The notes beneath the pieces were generated by a model. It had not been told where the DNA came from, did no database searches, and worked only from the letters and a program-made list of their open reading frames with translations. From Phlebopus portentosus (lineage: Eukaryota > Basidiomycota > Agaricomycetes > Boletales > Boletinellaceae), in assembly GCA_037892935.1 (NCBI GenBank), contig JAYXKI010000001.1, positions 1,550,001 through 1,614,000 on the forward strand: 64,000 bases of DNA, given 5' to 3'. Below are positions 34,432 through 46,352 of the stretch, one piece after another (within the stretch, counting starts at the first letter, position 1; the number at the start of each line of letters is the position of its first letter). The position numbers and the translations under genes are program-made.

Positions 34432-36292
34432 CTACAGCCTTCTAGTTTGGGCATCCTGAGACAGCTCTCCATCAACTACATTCAAAATCCCCAGCAACCG
34501 TTCTTCGTTCAATCTCCTTCCAACGAGCTGCAGACAGACGGGAAGGTTATCATATAGATCGTCTCGCGTCGTACTTTGCTGGCCACTTTCTCCGTCCTTC
34601 TCGACTTTGTCTAAGAACTGTCCAGCGTATCCAACTGGGAAAACGGCCGCCGGATAATCTGCCAGATTCCAGTACGAAGTATAACCCCACCACTCAGTCT
34701 TCCCATGTTTTGGAGCCAATGTCGGTGCTACCGGCGTAATGATGACATCAACCGCTCTATTTAATCCTGTCCTAGAGGCTGTATTGTTCCAGTGTTCCAA
34801 TAGCTTCTGACGGAATGCCTCTCTCTGAAGATTTAGACGGAAGATTTCTGCGACCGTGAAGGGTTTGCCGCCGTTTGGCGCCTGATTGAGGATCCATTCC
34901 GTCTGCGGCACTGGAGGTTCCCCGGATTCGTTCAATACATCCCAGTACTCTTCCCCACCGTCCAGGAAATAAAGCTTGGTCTGAAATGGAGCCATCAGAA
35001 TTTTTATCTTTTTTGCCCATGAAAAGCGATCTTACGAGCAAATCCCAGGCTTCCTTATGTCCTATCGGTTCCCAATCGATCACCACATGCCCCTTTCCGG
35101 TAAGCACTGATTTGCATTCAGCCAGAGCTTCATTGATAGCGGGTTCCGGAGGAAATACACCATCATCCCAAAGTATTGCAAAGCAAAGTCTGGATGGCAA
35201 TCCAGCACCATCCACCACGTCCTGTTTCCATGGTATTTCCAGAAGCGGGGGCTCAACTAGCCAAGGCTCATACAGTAGCATGACTCTGCAGAACAACGAC
35301 AGATCCCGAGCAGAGCGCGTAATGGGTCCCAAGACTCCAATTATCGCGTCCATTCCGTCGTGAGACCCAAGCAGACCTTTATGGGGAATCCTTGCTACGG
35401 ACGCTTTGAAACCATATAGACCCGTGCAGCCCGCAGGTAATCGCTGCAACCAAAGGTATAAGATCGGCTTTCTAGACGGTACAGTTGCGGCTGCACTTAC
35501 AATACTCCCACCAATATCTGTACCGAGACCGAGCGGACTACCATGGAAGGCAATTAAAGCACTCTCACCTCCACTACTGCCTCCGGCCGTTCGATCCCGA
35601 TCATAAGGATTGGAAGTCCTGCCGAAGATGTTATTGTTGGTTTCAAGAGACTACGTAATTGGAAAAATAAATAGATAAATTTGGAAAGCAGGAGGCGCAA
35701 GCGAACGAACCAGTAACGTTTGTGGATTATTAGTCTTTACGTAAAGAATGGCTCCGGCCTTCCTTAGAATATCTACTGCGACTGCATCCTTCTCCGCCAC
35801 GGTTTTGTAACACCACGCCGCGTATCCGGTAGACGTGTCTTTGCCTTTTACCATTATGTGATCCTTTACGGAAACCGGAACACCATGCAGCGGCCCATAT
35901 GTTTCTCCCGTACGCTGTAGGTGATCATCGAGCTCCTTTGCACGCTGTACAGCTTCGTCGAAGAATACTTCGGAGAGGCAGTTCGTCAGATCCTGTGCAA
36001 CAACCGCTGCGTGGCAGTGTGCTTGAATAACCTGAAGGCTCGTAAAGCGGCGCTCTTTAACCAAGGTCACGATTTCCGTTGCATCAAATCGAACTATTTC
36101 TGACTCCTCGGACGATAGCTCATCATCGAGGACCTTTGAAACGTCTCGGCGGTCTGCTGGTACCTTGCTTCTTAACCTCCACTGAGGGTATTGATTGAGA
36201 TTAACTTCTCGATCAAATCGCTTGCGCCTAGCTATGGTTTGCCACGGACTCAGGTCGCGTCCGTCAAGAAGTTGGGTGGAAGATTGAGCCAT
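34432..36292 (-). CDS. Amidase-signature enzyme (acetamidase / fatty-acid-amide-hydrolase type)
   Basis: Start ATG 36292 (MAQSSTQLLDGRDLSPW). The amidase signature is complete: the catalytic Lys in LHGVPVSVKDHIMVKG near 35860, the Gly/Ser-rich segment TAGGSSGGESALIAF near 35575 with the cis-Ser, and GTDIGGS near 35515 with the nucleophile Ser. Later landmarks are GCTGLYGFKAS near 35420, GVLGPITRSARDL and the C-terminal LADYPAAVFPVG near 34640. Four exons with short introns; total about 560-600 residues, normal for fungal amidases. The family splits amides into acid and ammonia, giving the fungus nitrogen from acetamide or longer amides. Substrate cannot be told from sequence. There is no signal peptide, so it is probably cytoplasmic. 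Confidence 0.9.
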
Positions 36293-36759
36293 CGTCGTCG
36301 ATGAAGGGAACTGGAGACTTCGGTCAAGGCGTTTGAAGGGCGTTTTTGGCGTGCATATGCAGATCGTTCCCTTATCTACCCTGCGCAGATTTGATCAGAA
36401 ACCGAACGCCCGAGCTACTATTTAATGAATGCTGGAGATTGTATAAGCCCGACAGCAAGCATGAACCGTACCAACAGGCTGCTCAGAATTTTTCCTCCTC
36501 GGCTTATGGACCGAGAAAGTGCAAGCCTAGCTTGTCGTTGACGAACAGACAAGCCTGGTCAAGCATGTCACGAAATTCCTCACAAGGTAAGTTCTCGCTA
36601 CCAACAAGCCGTGAGCGACGGAAGTGGGGTAATGCGAGGCTGTGCAGCGTCAATTGAGGGTCATCGATAAGTTGATTCTTTAGCGCTCATAGAAAACAGG
36701 AATTCAGCTACAACAGTAGACGCAGCGAGCTAAATAGCCACGAGCATATTTCGCCGTTC
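36293..36759. other. Amidase promoter region, no gene seen
   Basis: 467 bp upstream of the amidase start and downstream of the thioredoxin-like gene. A plus-strand frame 36346-36657 shows no family resemblance. Confidence 0.5.
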
Positions 36760-37323
36760 TCAGGCATTTGTGAATGAAGCTAGCGACTCTTCATTGATTT
36801 CCTCGTCCACGAGACGAGCACCCTAGAAAGAATGTAATTGTAATATAGTAAGTAGCCATCAAACTTTGGAAGACTTTGATGTACCATTCCGCAGGAAGAG
36901 AGCAAGAAAATGCTACTCTGCCTGCGTTAGGAAGGAAAGAGAAGCGGTACCCACGTCTCGGCGTAAAATAGTAGGCACAGAAGAGACGTTCCACGGGCTT
37001 CCACGGAACGGGTTATTTGAATTCCCTCTCCAGTCATGGCGTTGGCCCACGTAGACGATGAGGGCCGAGGGTGCATCTGCCGGCTCGAAAGCTGTGCAAA
37101 CTATGTCCTCAACTCGTCTGCAGTCCTGGAGAGATGATCATAAAAGATTCGGAAATCACAGCAAAACCATCAGGATAAGTAGACCGGATCGTAAGACCAG
37201 ACGCACCGGACACCACATCTGATTGGATGTTTTATCGACGGATGAGTAGAAAACCAAGTAGTCTGCCCCAGAGTTCGCCACTGATGCGATATCTGCGGGA
37301 TCTGACGATATAGAGATGGGCAT
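36760..37323 (-). CDS. TXNDC17/DUF953-like thioredoxin-fold protein
   Basis: Assembled from three short exons; no single open frame is long. Exon 1 starts ATG 37323 (MPISISSDPADIASV), contains GADYLVFYSSVDKT and ends MWCP. After the intron at about 37124-37206 the next exon opens DCRRVEDIVCTAFEP, so the joined active site reads W-C-P-D-C, the signature of this family, where thioredoxins have WCGPC. It continues ALIVYVGQRHDW, NPFRG and NVSSVPTILRRD, the conserved cis-Pro region. A final exon GARLVDEEINEESLASF ends with TGA at 36760-36762. About 115 residues. The family (TXNDC17, also called TRP14) reduces disulfides in the cytosol with thioredoxin reductase. The last intron (about 130 nt) is longer than its neighbours and could hide one more small exon. 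Confidence 0.75.
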
Positions 37324-38053
37324 AATCTGCAAAAAGATGCGAAGCTTGCGAGCACGCGTTGGTCTGCTTAGCTGCGTCGTACTCGTGGTACAAGCCTAAG
37401 TATTCTTTTGCTTAACAAATTAGAGTCCATACTATGCATAACAGTCTACGGAATTCGCCGATCACTAGAGATGGTAAATCAATCCCAAATGTGAATATAT
37501 CCGTTTGTTTCGTTTCGTCCAATATTTCCCTAATCGCTATATCCGACATGACATTTGAAACTTACTGTTCCGGAAAGTTTTCATAGACACACTCTCGACT
37601 CGACTTTGAGAAACCGGAAGGATCCCACGAGGCTCGGAAATGATAAAGCGCCGAGCTACTTCCCTTCGGGATGCTCTCCTCGAGATCAGAACGAAGAGAA
37701 GGATCGAGCATGGCAGGTAGCCTTGCTAGTTGTCTGCTAATTATATGTACCTCCATTCAAACTTCAGATAAGCAAGGAAATAAAGAACAACACTACAAAA
37801 ATTGCACAACTGAACTGTCCATGTACTCTTCAAGAAAGGAGGCAAGCGCTACATCGGGAACGAGAGGAAGACGAAATTGGTTGAAAGCGAATATGCTAGT
37901 GTCGCTAATCCACGAACCCTACCAAACAAAAACATCACGGTAAAAGGTATACAGTCCGGTGGTAAAATTCAGCTTTAGTGTACGAGTCCGAGAGAAAGGG
38001 GGCATCTACATACGGTCGTCAAGAAACGGAAACGGAGCTAGGGAGGAACCAAG
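37324..38053. other. Intergenic, no supported gene
   Basis: 730 bp between the thioredoxin-like start and the stop of the Thr/Ser-rich gene. Short frames only; I see no coding pattern, RNA gene or repeat. Confidence 0.5.
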
Positions 38054-40197
38054 CTAGTAGTAGTCACCGGACGACGAGTAATCTGAGCTTGCTGATGCAG
38101 TAGCGCTCGCTAAGGTAGCGTCGTAGCCATTCGAGCTGCTCGCAGCTGCCGTGCTGTAAACATACGAGCTACTGGCATCTGCCGTGCTGTAGACATACGA
38201 GCTACTGGCATCAGTTGCACTGGCGACGTACGCAGAGGAGCTTGACGTATAGTACTCTGCTGATGTGGTAGCGTACGTGTTGTAAGTGTCAGCGTTACCC
38301 GTAGTTAACCACCAGTTGCTCTTGCACTGCAAAGGAAGAAATAAACAATTCCAATCTTCCCAAGCAATAAAACAGTAACGTACAGAGTTCAAGCAAGAAG
38401 CCAATTGAGTGTCCTGGACCGTCGTTGTCTCCGTAGCAGTGGAGAGTTGGGTCTCTGTGGCAGTTGCAGTCAAAGTCTGCATGTACGTCGTCTACAACAA
38501 TGGTGAGTTTCCTATTTGACGATACTGTTGCAGAAGCAGCTTACGCTATCGGTGACAACCGAGGTGATCGTGTTCTCGATTGTCTTGGTGTTGTCGATGA
38601 CTTCGGTGCTTACCCACACGCTAGTGTAGGTGACTGCATCCGTGACCTGCACGCCAAAAAATATAGTCAATTGGCATCGGTGCATCAACTTGAGCAGACG
38701 ACTACTTACGGTAGACACAAGGGTCTCGGTAACGCTAGCCGTCTCAGTCTTTTAATAGGCATAAGGTCAAAAGGTCTGTTAATTTTGTCGTGAATTACGT
38801 ACCTGAGTTGCAAGAGAAAGAGAGGTCGAGATGACAGTCATGGTGTCAGTCATGGTCGCCGTTAACGTCTCTTCAATCGTCTGAAGGGCAGTGGATCAGC
38901 GACTGTAACACATTGGAGCTCTTCGGTATTGTTCACTTACCTTAGTGTTGTCGATGACTTGGGTGCTGACCCAGATGCTCGTGTACCTGAAGAATACTCA
39001 ATATCTAGTGCTCGTCAGAATGTAGATAATCTTACGTTGTTGGTACGAAGTCAGTCATCGTCTTTTCCTGCAAGACGGATTGAATGCTTTGCTCCACCTC
39101 AGAATACTATTCGACTTACGATAGTGACGAAATCAGTCACGCTCTGAGTCTCAGTAGCAGTCTATTAATCTCGTTAAATACGCTGTTGCCAACAAGGAAG
39201 TTCGCATACCGCTGTGTCCGTTTCTGTCGCAGTCTGAGTGTAGACGTTCACCTCGGTCTTCGTTTCAGTTGCTGTGAGCGTATACAAGTTGGTGACCTGC
39301 AAAAAGCTGTAAGAATCATGCAAGTGAAGATATAATTATGACACATACGGTATTGTCAATGATCTCTGTCGAGACCCAGACTCGGCTACAAAAGTGTGTC
39401 AAAAATACTACTAAGAGTCTTGTTCAAAGTGCATGTACTCACGTAGTCGGTACAAGTTCCGTAGAAGTCAAAATCTGAGGCGGTAACTGAGCACCGGTAT
39501 TTAATCTAAAGCCAGAAAATTCATACCTCCGTCGCAGTGACCGTGTCAATGTCAGTTTTAGTCTCCGTCATTGTTGCGGTCTAAAGTAAGAAATAAAATA
39601 TAAGTAAGAACATTTCGAAGTTATGATCGGTTAATCATACCTCGGTTACAACACTAGTGTAAACCTGGGTGACAGTGTTGTAGACCGTTGCCGTTTCGGT
39701 CACAGTCTCAGTATAACATTTGCTACAATCCAGCATGAGAAAAAAAGTAGAACATCAACTACGCGGATCAATGAAAACTTACTTGTTGATGATGATCGTC
39801 TCGTAGCAACCCCCAAAAGTATACTTAGAATGACAGAATCAATCAGTTCTTGGAGATCCAATGATCAGCGAGTGTGGGAGCCTACCCAAGACTCCGCCTG
39901 GCAGGACCCGTCGTAAGCCTTAGTGTACCCATAACCGCACGCCAAACTTGAGTATCCCCCAGCAGTCATCGACTCGTATGGCATTGCCGAGTAAATATCA
40001 ACACTAGAGGAGGGAGGCGCCGTATATTGCGCATAGGAAGCATCCGCCGTGGAGCTAGCGTAGTCTGTTGCTTGCGCAGGGGCCGAGCTAGCTTCAGACG
40101 ACGCGGCAGCGTACGAGAGCGACACCATCGAAACACCATTCACAATCTGTGCGACTGCTGCACCCGCGAAGGAGAGACCAACAAGAACCGACTTCAT
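38054..40197 (-). CDS. Secreted Thr/Ser-rich modular protein, probably cell-wall associated
   Basis: Start ATG 40197 with a clear signal peptide (MKSVLVGLSFAGAAVA, cut before QIVNG). The first exon is Ser/Ala/Tyr-rich and ends with a Cys-containing segment (LACGYGYTKAYDGSCQ) continued by GGCYETIIINKCY after an intron. The body is a chain of about a dozen short exons rich in Thr, with recurring phrases: T-A-T-E-T and a module VWVSTEVIDNTKT seen near 38560-38620, 38940-38985 and 39350-39390 with changes (QVIDNT, EIIDNT). The C-terminal exon is a Ser/Tyr/Ala run with the repeated unit DASSSYVYSTA and ends SSSGDYY at 38054. No GPI-attachment tail is seen. Such sequence is typically heavily O-mannosylated. 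I infer a wall or matrix protein; no enzyme domain is visible. Confidence 0.75.
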
Positions 40198-40886
40198 GGC
40201 TGGTAGTGATAGGCGAACGGAAGTTTCAAAATATCAAAGAGCACTAGTAAAACGCGAGAAAATCGAATAAAAATCGTTTGCGAAGTAGAGAACGAATGCA
40301 AAGCGGTCTACGCTGGGGCCTAATGGGCAAGCAGTACTGTCTAGCAGACCAGATAGAAGTAGCAGTGACCTGAGAAAAGCGAATGTATGAACGCAAGCGT
40401 TCTAAAACATGGTGAGAATTCAGGTTTGAACACATTTACGAGATTGCTCACCGAAAAAAAAAACGATTTTGAAAAAAACAAAAAGAATGAAAAGAACGAA
40501 AAGCGAAGACGAATGGGGGGTTGAAGAGAAGAGGGAATACAGGCGCAGTGCGTTTAAAAGGATTGGATGTGTCGCTTGATTTGACCCACGGCTATGGGTC
40601 CGGATTGTACAGGGTCCGGCATGGCCATAGCGACGGTCAGAGGAAGGCGGGTAGTGATTGGCAGGTCATCTCGGATTGCACGCGTCTCCTTGACGAAAAA
40701 TCATAAACTGTGTTGATTTTCTTTGGTTCAGATCAGGAACTTGACCAGTCGGTACACTCGCTCGTTTCCTGTTGGCAAAAGCTCAGCACTGCCGGTTTCT
40801 CACCTCGGCCATCATGTATCATTCCTTTCAATCACCGCCTCTTATCCAATAAATTCAAATCCATTCGCCTATCTACACCTACAAAA
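40198..40886. promoter_or_regulatory. Upstream region of the Thr/Ser-rich gene
   Basis: About 690 bp, also the 3' flank of the aspartate/glutamate carrier gene. An A-rich purine tract (40456-40510) lies about 260 bp upstream of the Thr/Ser-rich start. No gene is seen. Confidence 0.4.
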
Positions 40887-43800
40887 CTACGAAGAACCGG
40901 GTCCTTGTCCAACATTCCCATGAACATCCAGCAGTATCTTGAGTGCGTTCCTGGCGCGCACTTTGGCAAGATCCTCGCGTCCGGACGTAAACGCCGTTTC
41001 CACCTGTTTCGGTCGCTCTTCCCACGGGTACTGCAAATCGCAACAGATTCCGTCAGAAAAAGGTGAGCAAATACCTCATTGGTCCAGGCAACCAGGCGCC
41101 AATCTAACGTGAGAATAGTACTGACCGGTAGATACTGATGTGAAATAACGAGCGGATATCGAAAGTAGCATCAATCAGTGAATGATCGGGTGTTAGAAGG
41201 CGTTGTTCGATGGTCACCTTATGAAGATACTCGTATGCGACCAGTGTGAAGCCGAATTGCGGACTACTTCGCAACACACGTGCTGGTCCACCTTTGAAAA
41301 ACGCCTTGAAACCTTCTTCACGATCTTCGCAACTATGAATTTCAAAGAAACCTGTTATGAAGAGGCGCTGCTTACAGATCTTAATAAATCCATCCGCCAA
41401 GCCTTTGTAATGAGTCTGGCCCTTTTTGGCCTCAACTTGTAATCTCGTCTTGACAACGTCTAACGAGAAGCGGGTCAGGCCCAAGCTAAATACGGCTTGC
41501 GAGCTATCTTACCTGCTGGTGTCGTCAGATAAGCCGCCGGCATTCCCCTTCCAAAAGATATAAGTAGAACCTTGTCGAGAGAAAACACGCACTTACGCTA
41601 CCGCCGCAGAGATCAGCGTCTCAAAGAAACCCAACTTTTTGCCATTGTAGCCCTCCGAGTACACGTCCTTCTTCATGTGGTTATACGCAGTGAAGTAAAT
41701 AGCAGAGAACGGAATATCGCGCAGCAGGCATGCTGATGCTCCCTTGTAGAGACCCACGAGACCCAACTGACGAACAATGTGGACAGCGCCACGCGGGATA
41801 GCGCCCTCTGCTTTGGCAGCCTCGCCCGCCACTTGCAGACGGATTTTCCTGTTAATCATTCATTCAAGTTTCAGCAGCTCCACACCAGCATCTTTCTAAA
41901 ATAACATACACGATCTCTAGCGGATTTGTGAAGATCTATGCACAGACGCCTGAGCCTGTATTTTCCCACTGAAAACATATTGCATGTGCTCACAACTTGA
42001 CTACCACCAGCTGCCCCACCAGCGACTAACTCCCAACTAAGTTTGATGCGACCTGTCTCAGGGTCCGATGCCAAGTTCCGAATCAAATCGTTTACTGTGA
42101 GCTTGATGGCTTTCTCGGGGGCAACCCCCTATGATCACACATCAATTTGGTCATCTTCAGGAAGGGTAGTACGTAGTACGTACAATGAGCTGAGGACCTA
42201 AGCCACGGTAGAACCCGATGAGTCCCTCATTGCGGAGCACCTTCTGAACGCAGTCAAAGCTATTTCGATACAACAATTCGCCGACGACGTTGCCGCGTTG
42301 ATTCTGCATACTGGAAATATCGTGGTACGGTTAATATGATGATTGATCCCAACGCAAGGCGTCACATACCGAGTTTTCACTGAAATTCATTATTTATAGC
42401 AGTTGAGTAATGTGATAACTACAATCAGTTACATCACCTTACTTACCGAGATCAATGGGATACACGATGGTTGCTCCAAAAGCACCAGCGATTCCGCCCT
42501 GAACAAAATTATACACGGATTCTCCGACTGTATGCAGGATAGATGCAGATATTTTCTTCTTGGCCTCGCTGACCTCTACAGGAGGTTTCCACTTCGGGTC
42601 GAGAAGTTGAGCAAAATCAAGCAGGGAGAGGCGTTGTCCGGCGTCACCGCGACCAGCAAAGTGAAAGATGATAGAAGCTTCCATCGGCGTAAATAGACTA
42701 TACCGGGTGGTCGAAGCTGTGTGATTCAAGAAGTCACTCTGATCAATGCGACCATCTTTCGATTTGCGAATAGCCTCTCGTATCACACTGAAAGTGAGGA
42801 TCAGCTCAGCCTATTCCAGAAGGCCAAGAGCGCAGCCACCAACCGCTCAACCATATCCATCTCTGATTGTATAATGAATAACTAATTGCTTCTGTAGTGT
42901 AGGTTCGCGCACCTCTAATGACATTATGGAAAGCAATTACTTCCGAATAAGATATCTTACCACCGGGTGATAACGTGCATAGCGTTGGCAACCGTTCGAT
43001 GACGGCATCAGAGAGTTTATGACCAGTCAGTTCCTGGAGAAATGTTCAACCCTTGCCGCCTCATCTAACAAGTGTAACCAATTTACTTACCAGAATAATC
43101 CTCTTGAACTGATCGGGCAAAATGAAACCGTCCTGATTGTCATCAAATGCTTGAAGGCTTGGCGCAACCGTTCTCCTTGCAACCCTTTCATAAGCTGGGT
43201 GAATTCTGAGTCTGTATTGAATAGAATTAGAATAAGGCGGAATTGAAAGTAAGAGTATATACAGCCGAGAACATGTGTGCCATCCTTCTTGCCAAGGTAT
43301 AATTTAACCCAGTCGCTATATTAGGCTCGCTGGTCAGATTCATTTCGCGTATTAATCAAGTTCGCCTCTCGTACCAATCGAAATTGAATGGTATACTGCC
43401 AGGACCAAGGTTCGAAGAAAAGACGTTCTTGAATTCGTCAAAGGTAATCGTCCCTGACGAGTCACTGAAATCCGTCCATGAAAATTTGGAGAAATACAAC
43501 AATGTCGATAAGCGGCAACGTACACGTCAAAATACTTGAAAGCAATCCAATAATCCGCATCCGGTCGTTTCAAAATAGTCTGAAAGATAGTGTAATCGTC
43601 CCACGAGACCAGCCCACGCTTCGAGGTGTCCGCAACCTTGAAGAGTGTGGCGAACTGAGCGCGCCCGGGCTTTGAAAGATCATTCGCGGGAGCTATCGCA
43701 TCTACAAAAGAGTCTACGTCTAAGAATCTTCAAGCGCAGAAACCCAAATGAAGTGAAAGAGACCATTAGCGTCGGTAAAGCAAGCATGAATAAATGAACA

Positions 43801-44000
43801 TACTTCTCGCCGCCAACTGTCACCTTCGCATGTGCATCGAAAGTCCTACGCCATCTCCTCAGCTCGCTTTCTGGAGCATGAATCGCATGTTTAAGCGTTG
43901 AGATAGCTTCCAAGGTTGCCGAGGTTTGGATTGCAGCCGTTGCAGTACCATTGTCACAGCTTATAGGCGAGAAGACACGAGGCAAGGGAAATGGCCACAT
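40887..44000 (-). CDS. AGC1: EF-hand mitochondrial aspartate/glutamate carrier (aralar/citrin type)
   Basis: Start ATG 44000 ([14 protein letters not shown]). The N-terminal half is the calcium-sensing domain: [19 protein letters not shown] hand near 43600, [13 protein letters not shown] near 43420-43530, [13 protein letters not shown] near 43110 and [11 protein letters not shown] near 42740. The C-terminal half is an SLC25 carrier with three repeats: YPIDLGKTRMQNQRG split by an intron near 42310-42440, NPLEIVKIRLQV near 41850-41940, and [20 protein letters not shown] near 41430. Further marks are [24 protein letters not shown] near 41700 and [16 protein letters not shown] near 41260. The last exon ends GQGPGSS at 40887. 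The known role is exchange of matrix aspartate for cytosolic glutamate plus a proton, part of the malate-aspartate shuttle, controlled by calcium. Yeast Agc1 lacks the EF-hands; this form resembles animal aralar. Many introns. Confidence 0.9.
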
Positions 44001-44020
44001 GAATAAGTCTCTAGGTATGA

Positions 44021-44062
44021 TGAAGTCTAGGAGTCTAGGCGTCTAGTGTCTAGAGTTCTAGA
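44021..44062. repeat. Short tandem GTCTAG repeat
   Basis: GTCTAG occurs at 44025, 44033, 44041 and 44048, spaced 7-8 bp apart, just upstream of the AGC1 start codon. Likely slippage product in the 5' leader; a regulatory role is not shown. Confidence 0.6.
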
Positions 44063-44358
44063 GAATCTATGTGAGTGCCGCTGAGAGCGGACACGATCTA
44101 TGAGAAGTCTAAGGGAAGGAGAGTAGTGCGGCAAGGCTTGCCAGGCCAGGGCCAGAGAGTAAGAGATTAAGGAGTTGTTTTTTCGGGGGTATGCTGACTC
44201 CTCGCTTGCCGTTGCCGGTGATGCAACTGACGGGATTTTCGCCGGACCAATGATTAGTCAGCACGCACAATGAACAACGCCTTCCATTCCACTTTCGTAG
44301 TGGCATTTCATCTCATTTTAGAGCGACGTGCTGTACATGTATGTTACGAGAGATCGCA

Positions 44359-46130
44359 CTATGCTACTGTAGCTATAGAACGGGGTAGTCTAAAGCTGAT
44401 GCAGTACATGTCTTTATTTGGTGCCACCGACCGCACATGATGCAGGCTTACTTCATCCTCCAAGCTCCCCCCAAGCGACACTTCAATTCTCTGACAGCTT
44501 TCATGTCAGGATAAATTCCAAGTGTCAAGTTGAACGACCCAACGCACCTCTCTGATATCTTCTTCAGCCCCACGAGGATCAAGAAAGCGCGTGAAGCAGT
44601 AGCAGTGTACCAGCGGCATCGTTTCATACAACCCAATCAATTCTTGGTCCTGCGTCTTGAAAATTCCACGGAAAGCGTCGAGAAAGTCGATGGCAAAATC
44701 AGGCAAGTTCATAACGAAGTGACCGATGCGGTTGCGATTCGGTCGTTCGGAGGATTTCGGGCTTCTCTTCCTGAAGCCGTTATCTCTCATCTTATCTTGT
44801 CGACTTCTCCGTTTGTCCTGTTTTTGTCTACGTTTACTTGGCTTCCTTTCGTTAAATGGTGGGAAAGGCTGGTAGAGAGCTCTCTTGATTGATGACCGTA
44901 TGAAATCTCTACCATCTTGGCAGTACACACGCACATTCGCCGAAACCTGGAAACATTCAGAAGGAGCCAAGAAAGGGAAGAGAGGAGACTCACGCCGTTG
45001 TCATCGATATTCTTCCGCAGCCATTTCACACTATTCGGATTAAGGTCGTTTGCCAAAACCGCACATCCCTTTTTCGCAGCAGGGACGACGAAGGGTCCCA
45101 CGCCAGCCATGACATCCGCAATAATTCCATCTTGAGGATGAAAAGTCTGTACTAGACGTCCATGCTCTGTCTGCAGGCGAGAATTCCAGTAGACTTCTCG
45201 GAAGTCAAAGGTGAAACGGCATCGTGATTCTACCTAACAAAAACATCAATTTAGGATAAACGCTCATCCATGGGTCGAGCGGAACGCACATGCTGTACAA
45301 TGAAATCGGGCTCTCCGGCAATCAGCTCCATATCAAAAAATCGGAACTGGGTATGAATGGTATCGAGCTTATTGACGATGGTCCGGAGCCGAGGATTTTT
45401 CTGTTCACGGACAATAAGCCAGCGGTCAAAATAAACGGGAATGGTACACTTGACACTAACATCTAGGATGACCTGCCCGATAATGTGCTTGTATGGGAGA
45501 TATTCTTTATTCAGGTTCAGGTGAGCAAGGTGGCCCATGTGCGCAAAACCAGACGGCGTCTCGATGCACAAATCTTGCGGTAGCAAGGCATGCAGGATGT
45601 CATCTGCACGCTGCTTAGTGAACATCATAGAATGGAACAAGAAAACGTACCTGCCGTCCAATAATCGTAATTCAACTGGACCTTATAGTCCACCAATGTC
45701 AAGCCTTCTTTCTCGATACAATCAACCGTCTCGGCAGGGAGTTCGTCTTTTTTGGAATAAATAAGAATGAACGAAGAATTCCGTCAGTGAAGCGGGAAGG
45801 CAATAAGAAGCGTATTGCACGTACCCTTTTCTGGTATTTTAGAAGCAGAAGGCGCATTTCATTATTTTCTGGATCTGGTTCAACAGACCGTAACCGAGCT
45901 AACTCCAGTGTAGATCTGTCATTCAATTCTACTTAGCACATCAAAGCTTTCGAGCATCGTCAAGAAAACGCATACGTTTTGAGGTCTGTACGAAGACTGC
46001 CTGTCTTTAGAGCAGGGACACGAACGGCTAAGACGGGTATCGATTTGTGAAAAATTCCTCTGTCAAGAGATTGTGTGCCCTCATTGATGCGATGAATAGG
46101 TGGATCGGCATCAGCTGCGGTGACCATCAT
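44359..46130 (-). CDS. TRM5: tRNA (guanine37-N1)-methyltransferase TRM5
   Basis: Methylates N1 of G37 next to the tRNA anticodon, using S-adenosylmethionine; acts in cytoplasm and mitochondria. Start ATG 46130 (or the next ATG, 46127). Exon 1 reads [19 protein letters not shown]; later exons have [61 protein letters not shown] and the methyltransferase core [18 protein letters not shown] near 45080, [42 protein letters not shown] and VHCYCFTRF. An intron after EEDIRE (44496-44550) leads to a last exon [32 protein letters not shown], ending LPRSIATVA at 44359. The apparent stop at 44506 is inside that intron. A Lys/Arg-rich insert of about 45 residues precedes HFVMNLP. Head-to-head with the TatD gene (222 bp). 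Confidence 0.88.
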
Positions 46131-46352
46131 CAGAGCGGTCGTCGAGGAGATTGTTCGACAAAGTGAATGTCTCGTCGCGATGAGATGGAGATGGTGCTGT
46201 CCAAAGCGAATCATAGCTGAATGAAAACAAGGGACGCAAATTCGCCTCATCTGACTTCGCGTCCATGACCAAATTCTCACAAACAAACAAACATCATCTT
46301 GACTCCGTGCAGTGATAATCACCTCGCTTGTTTCAATAATACTTTTTTCGCC

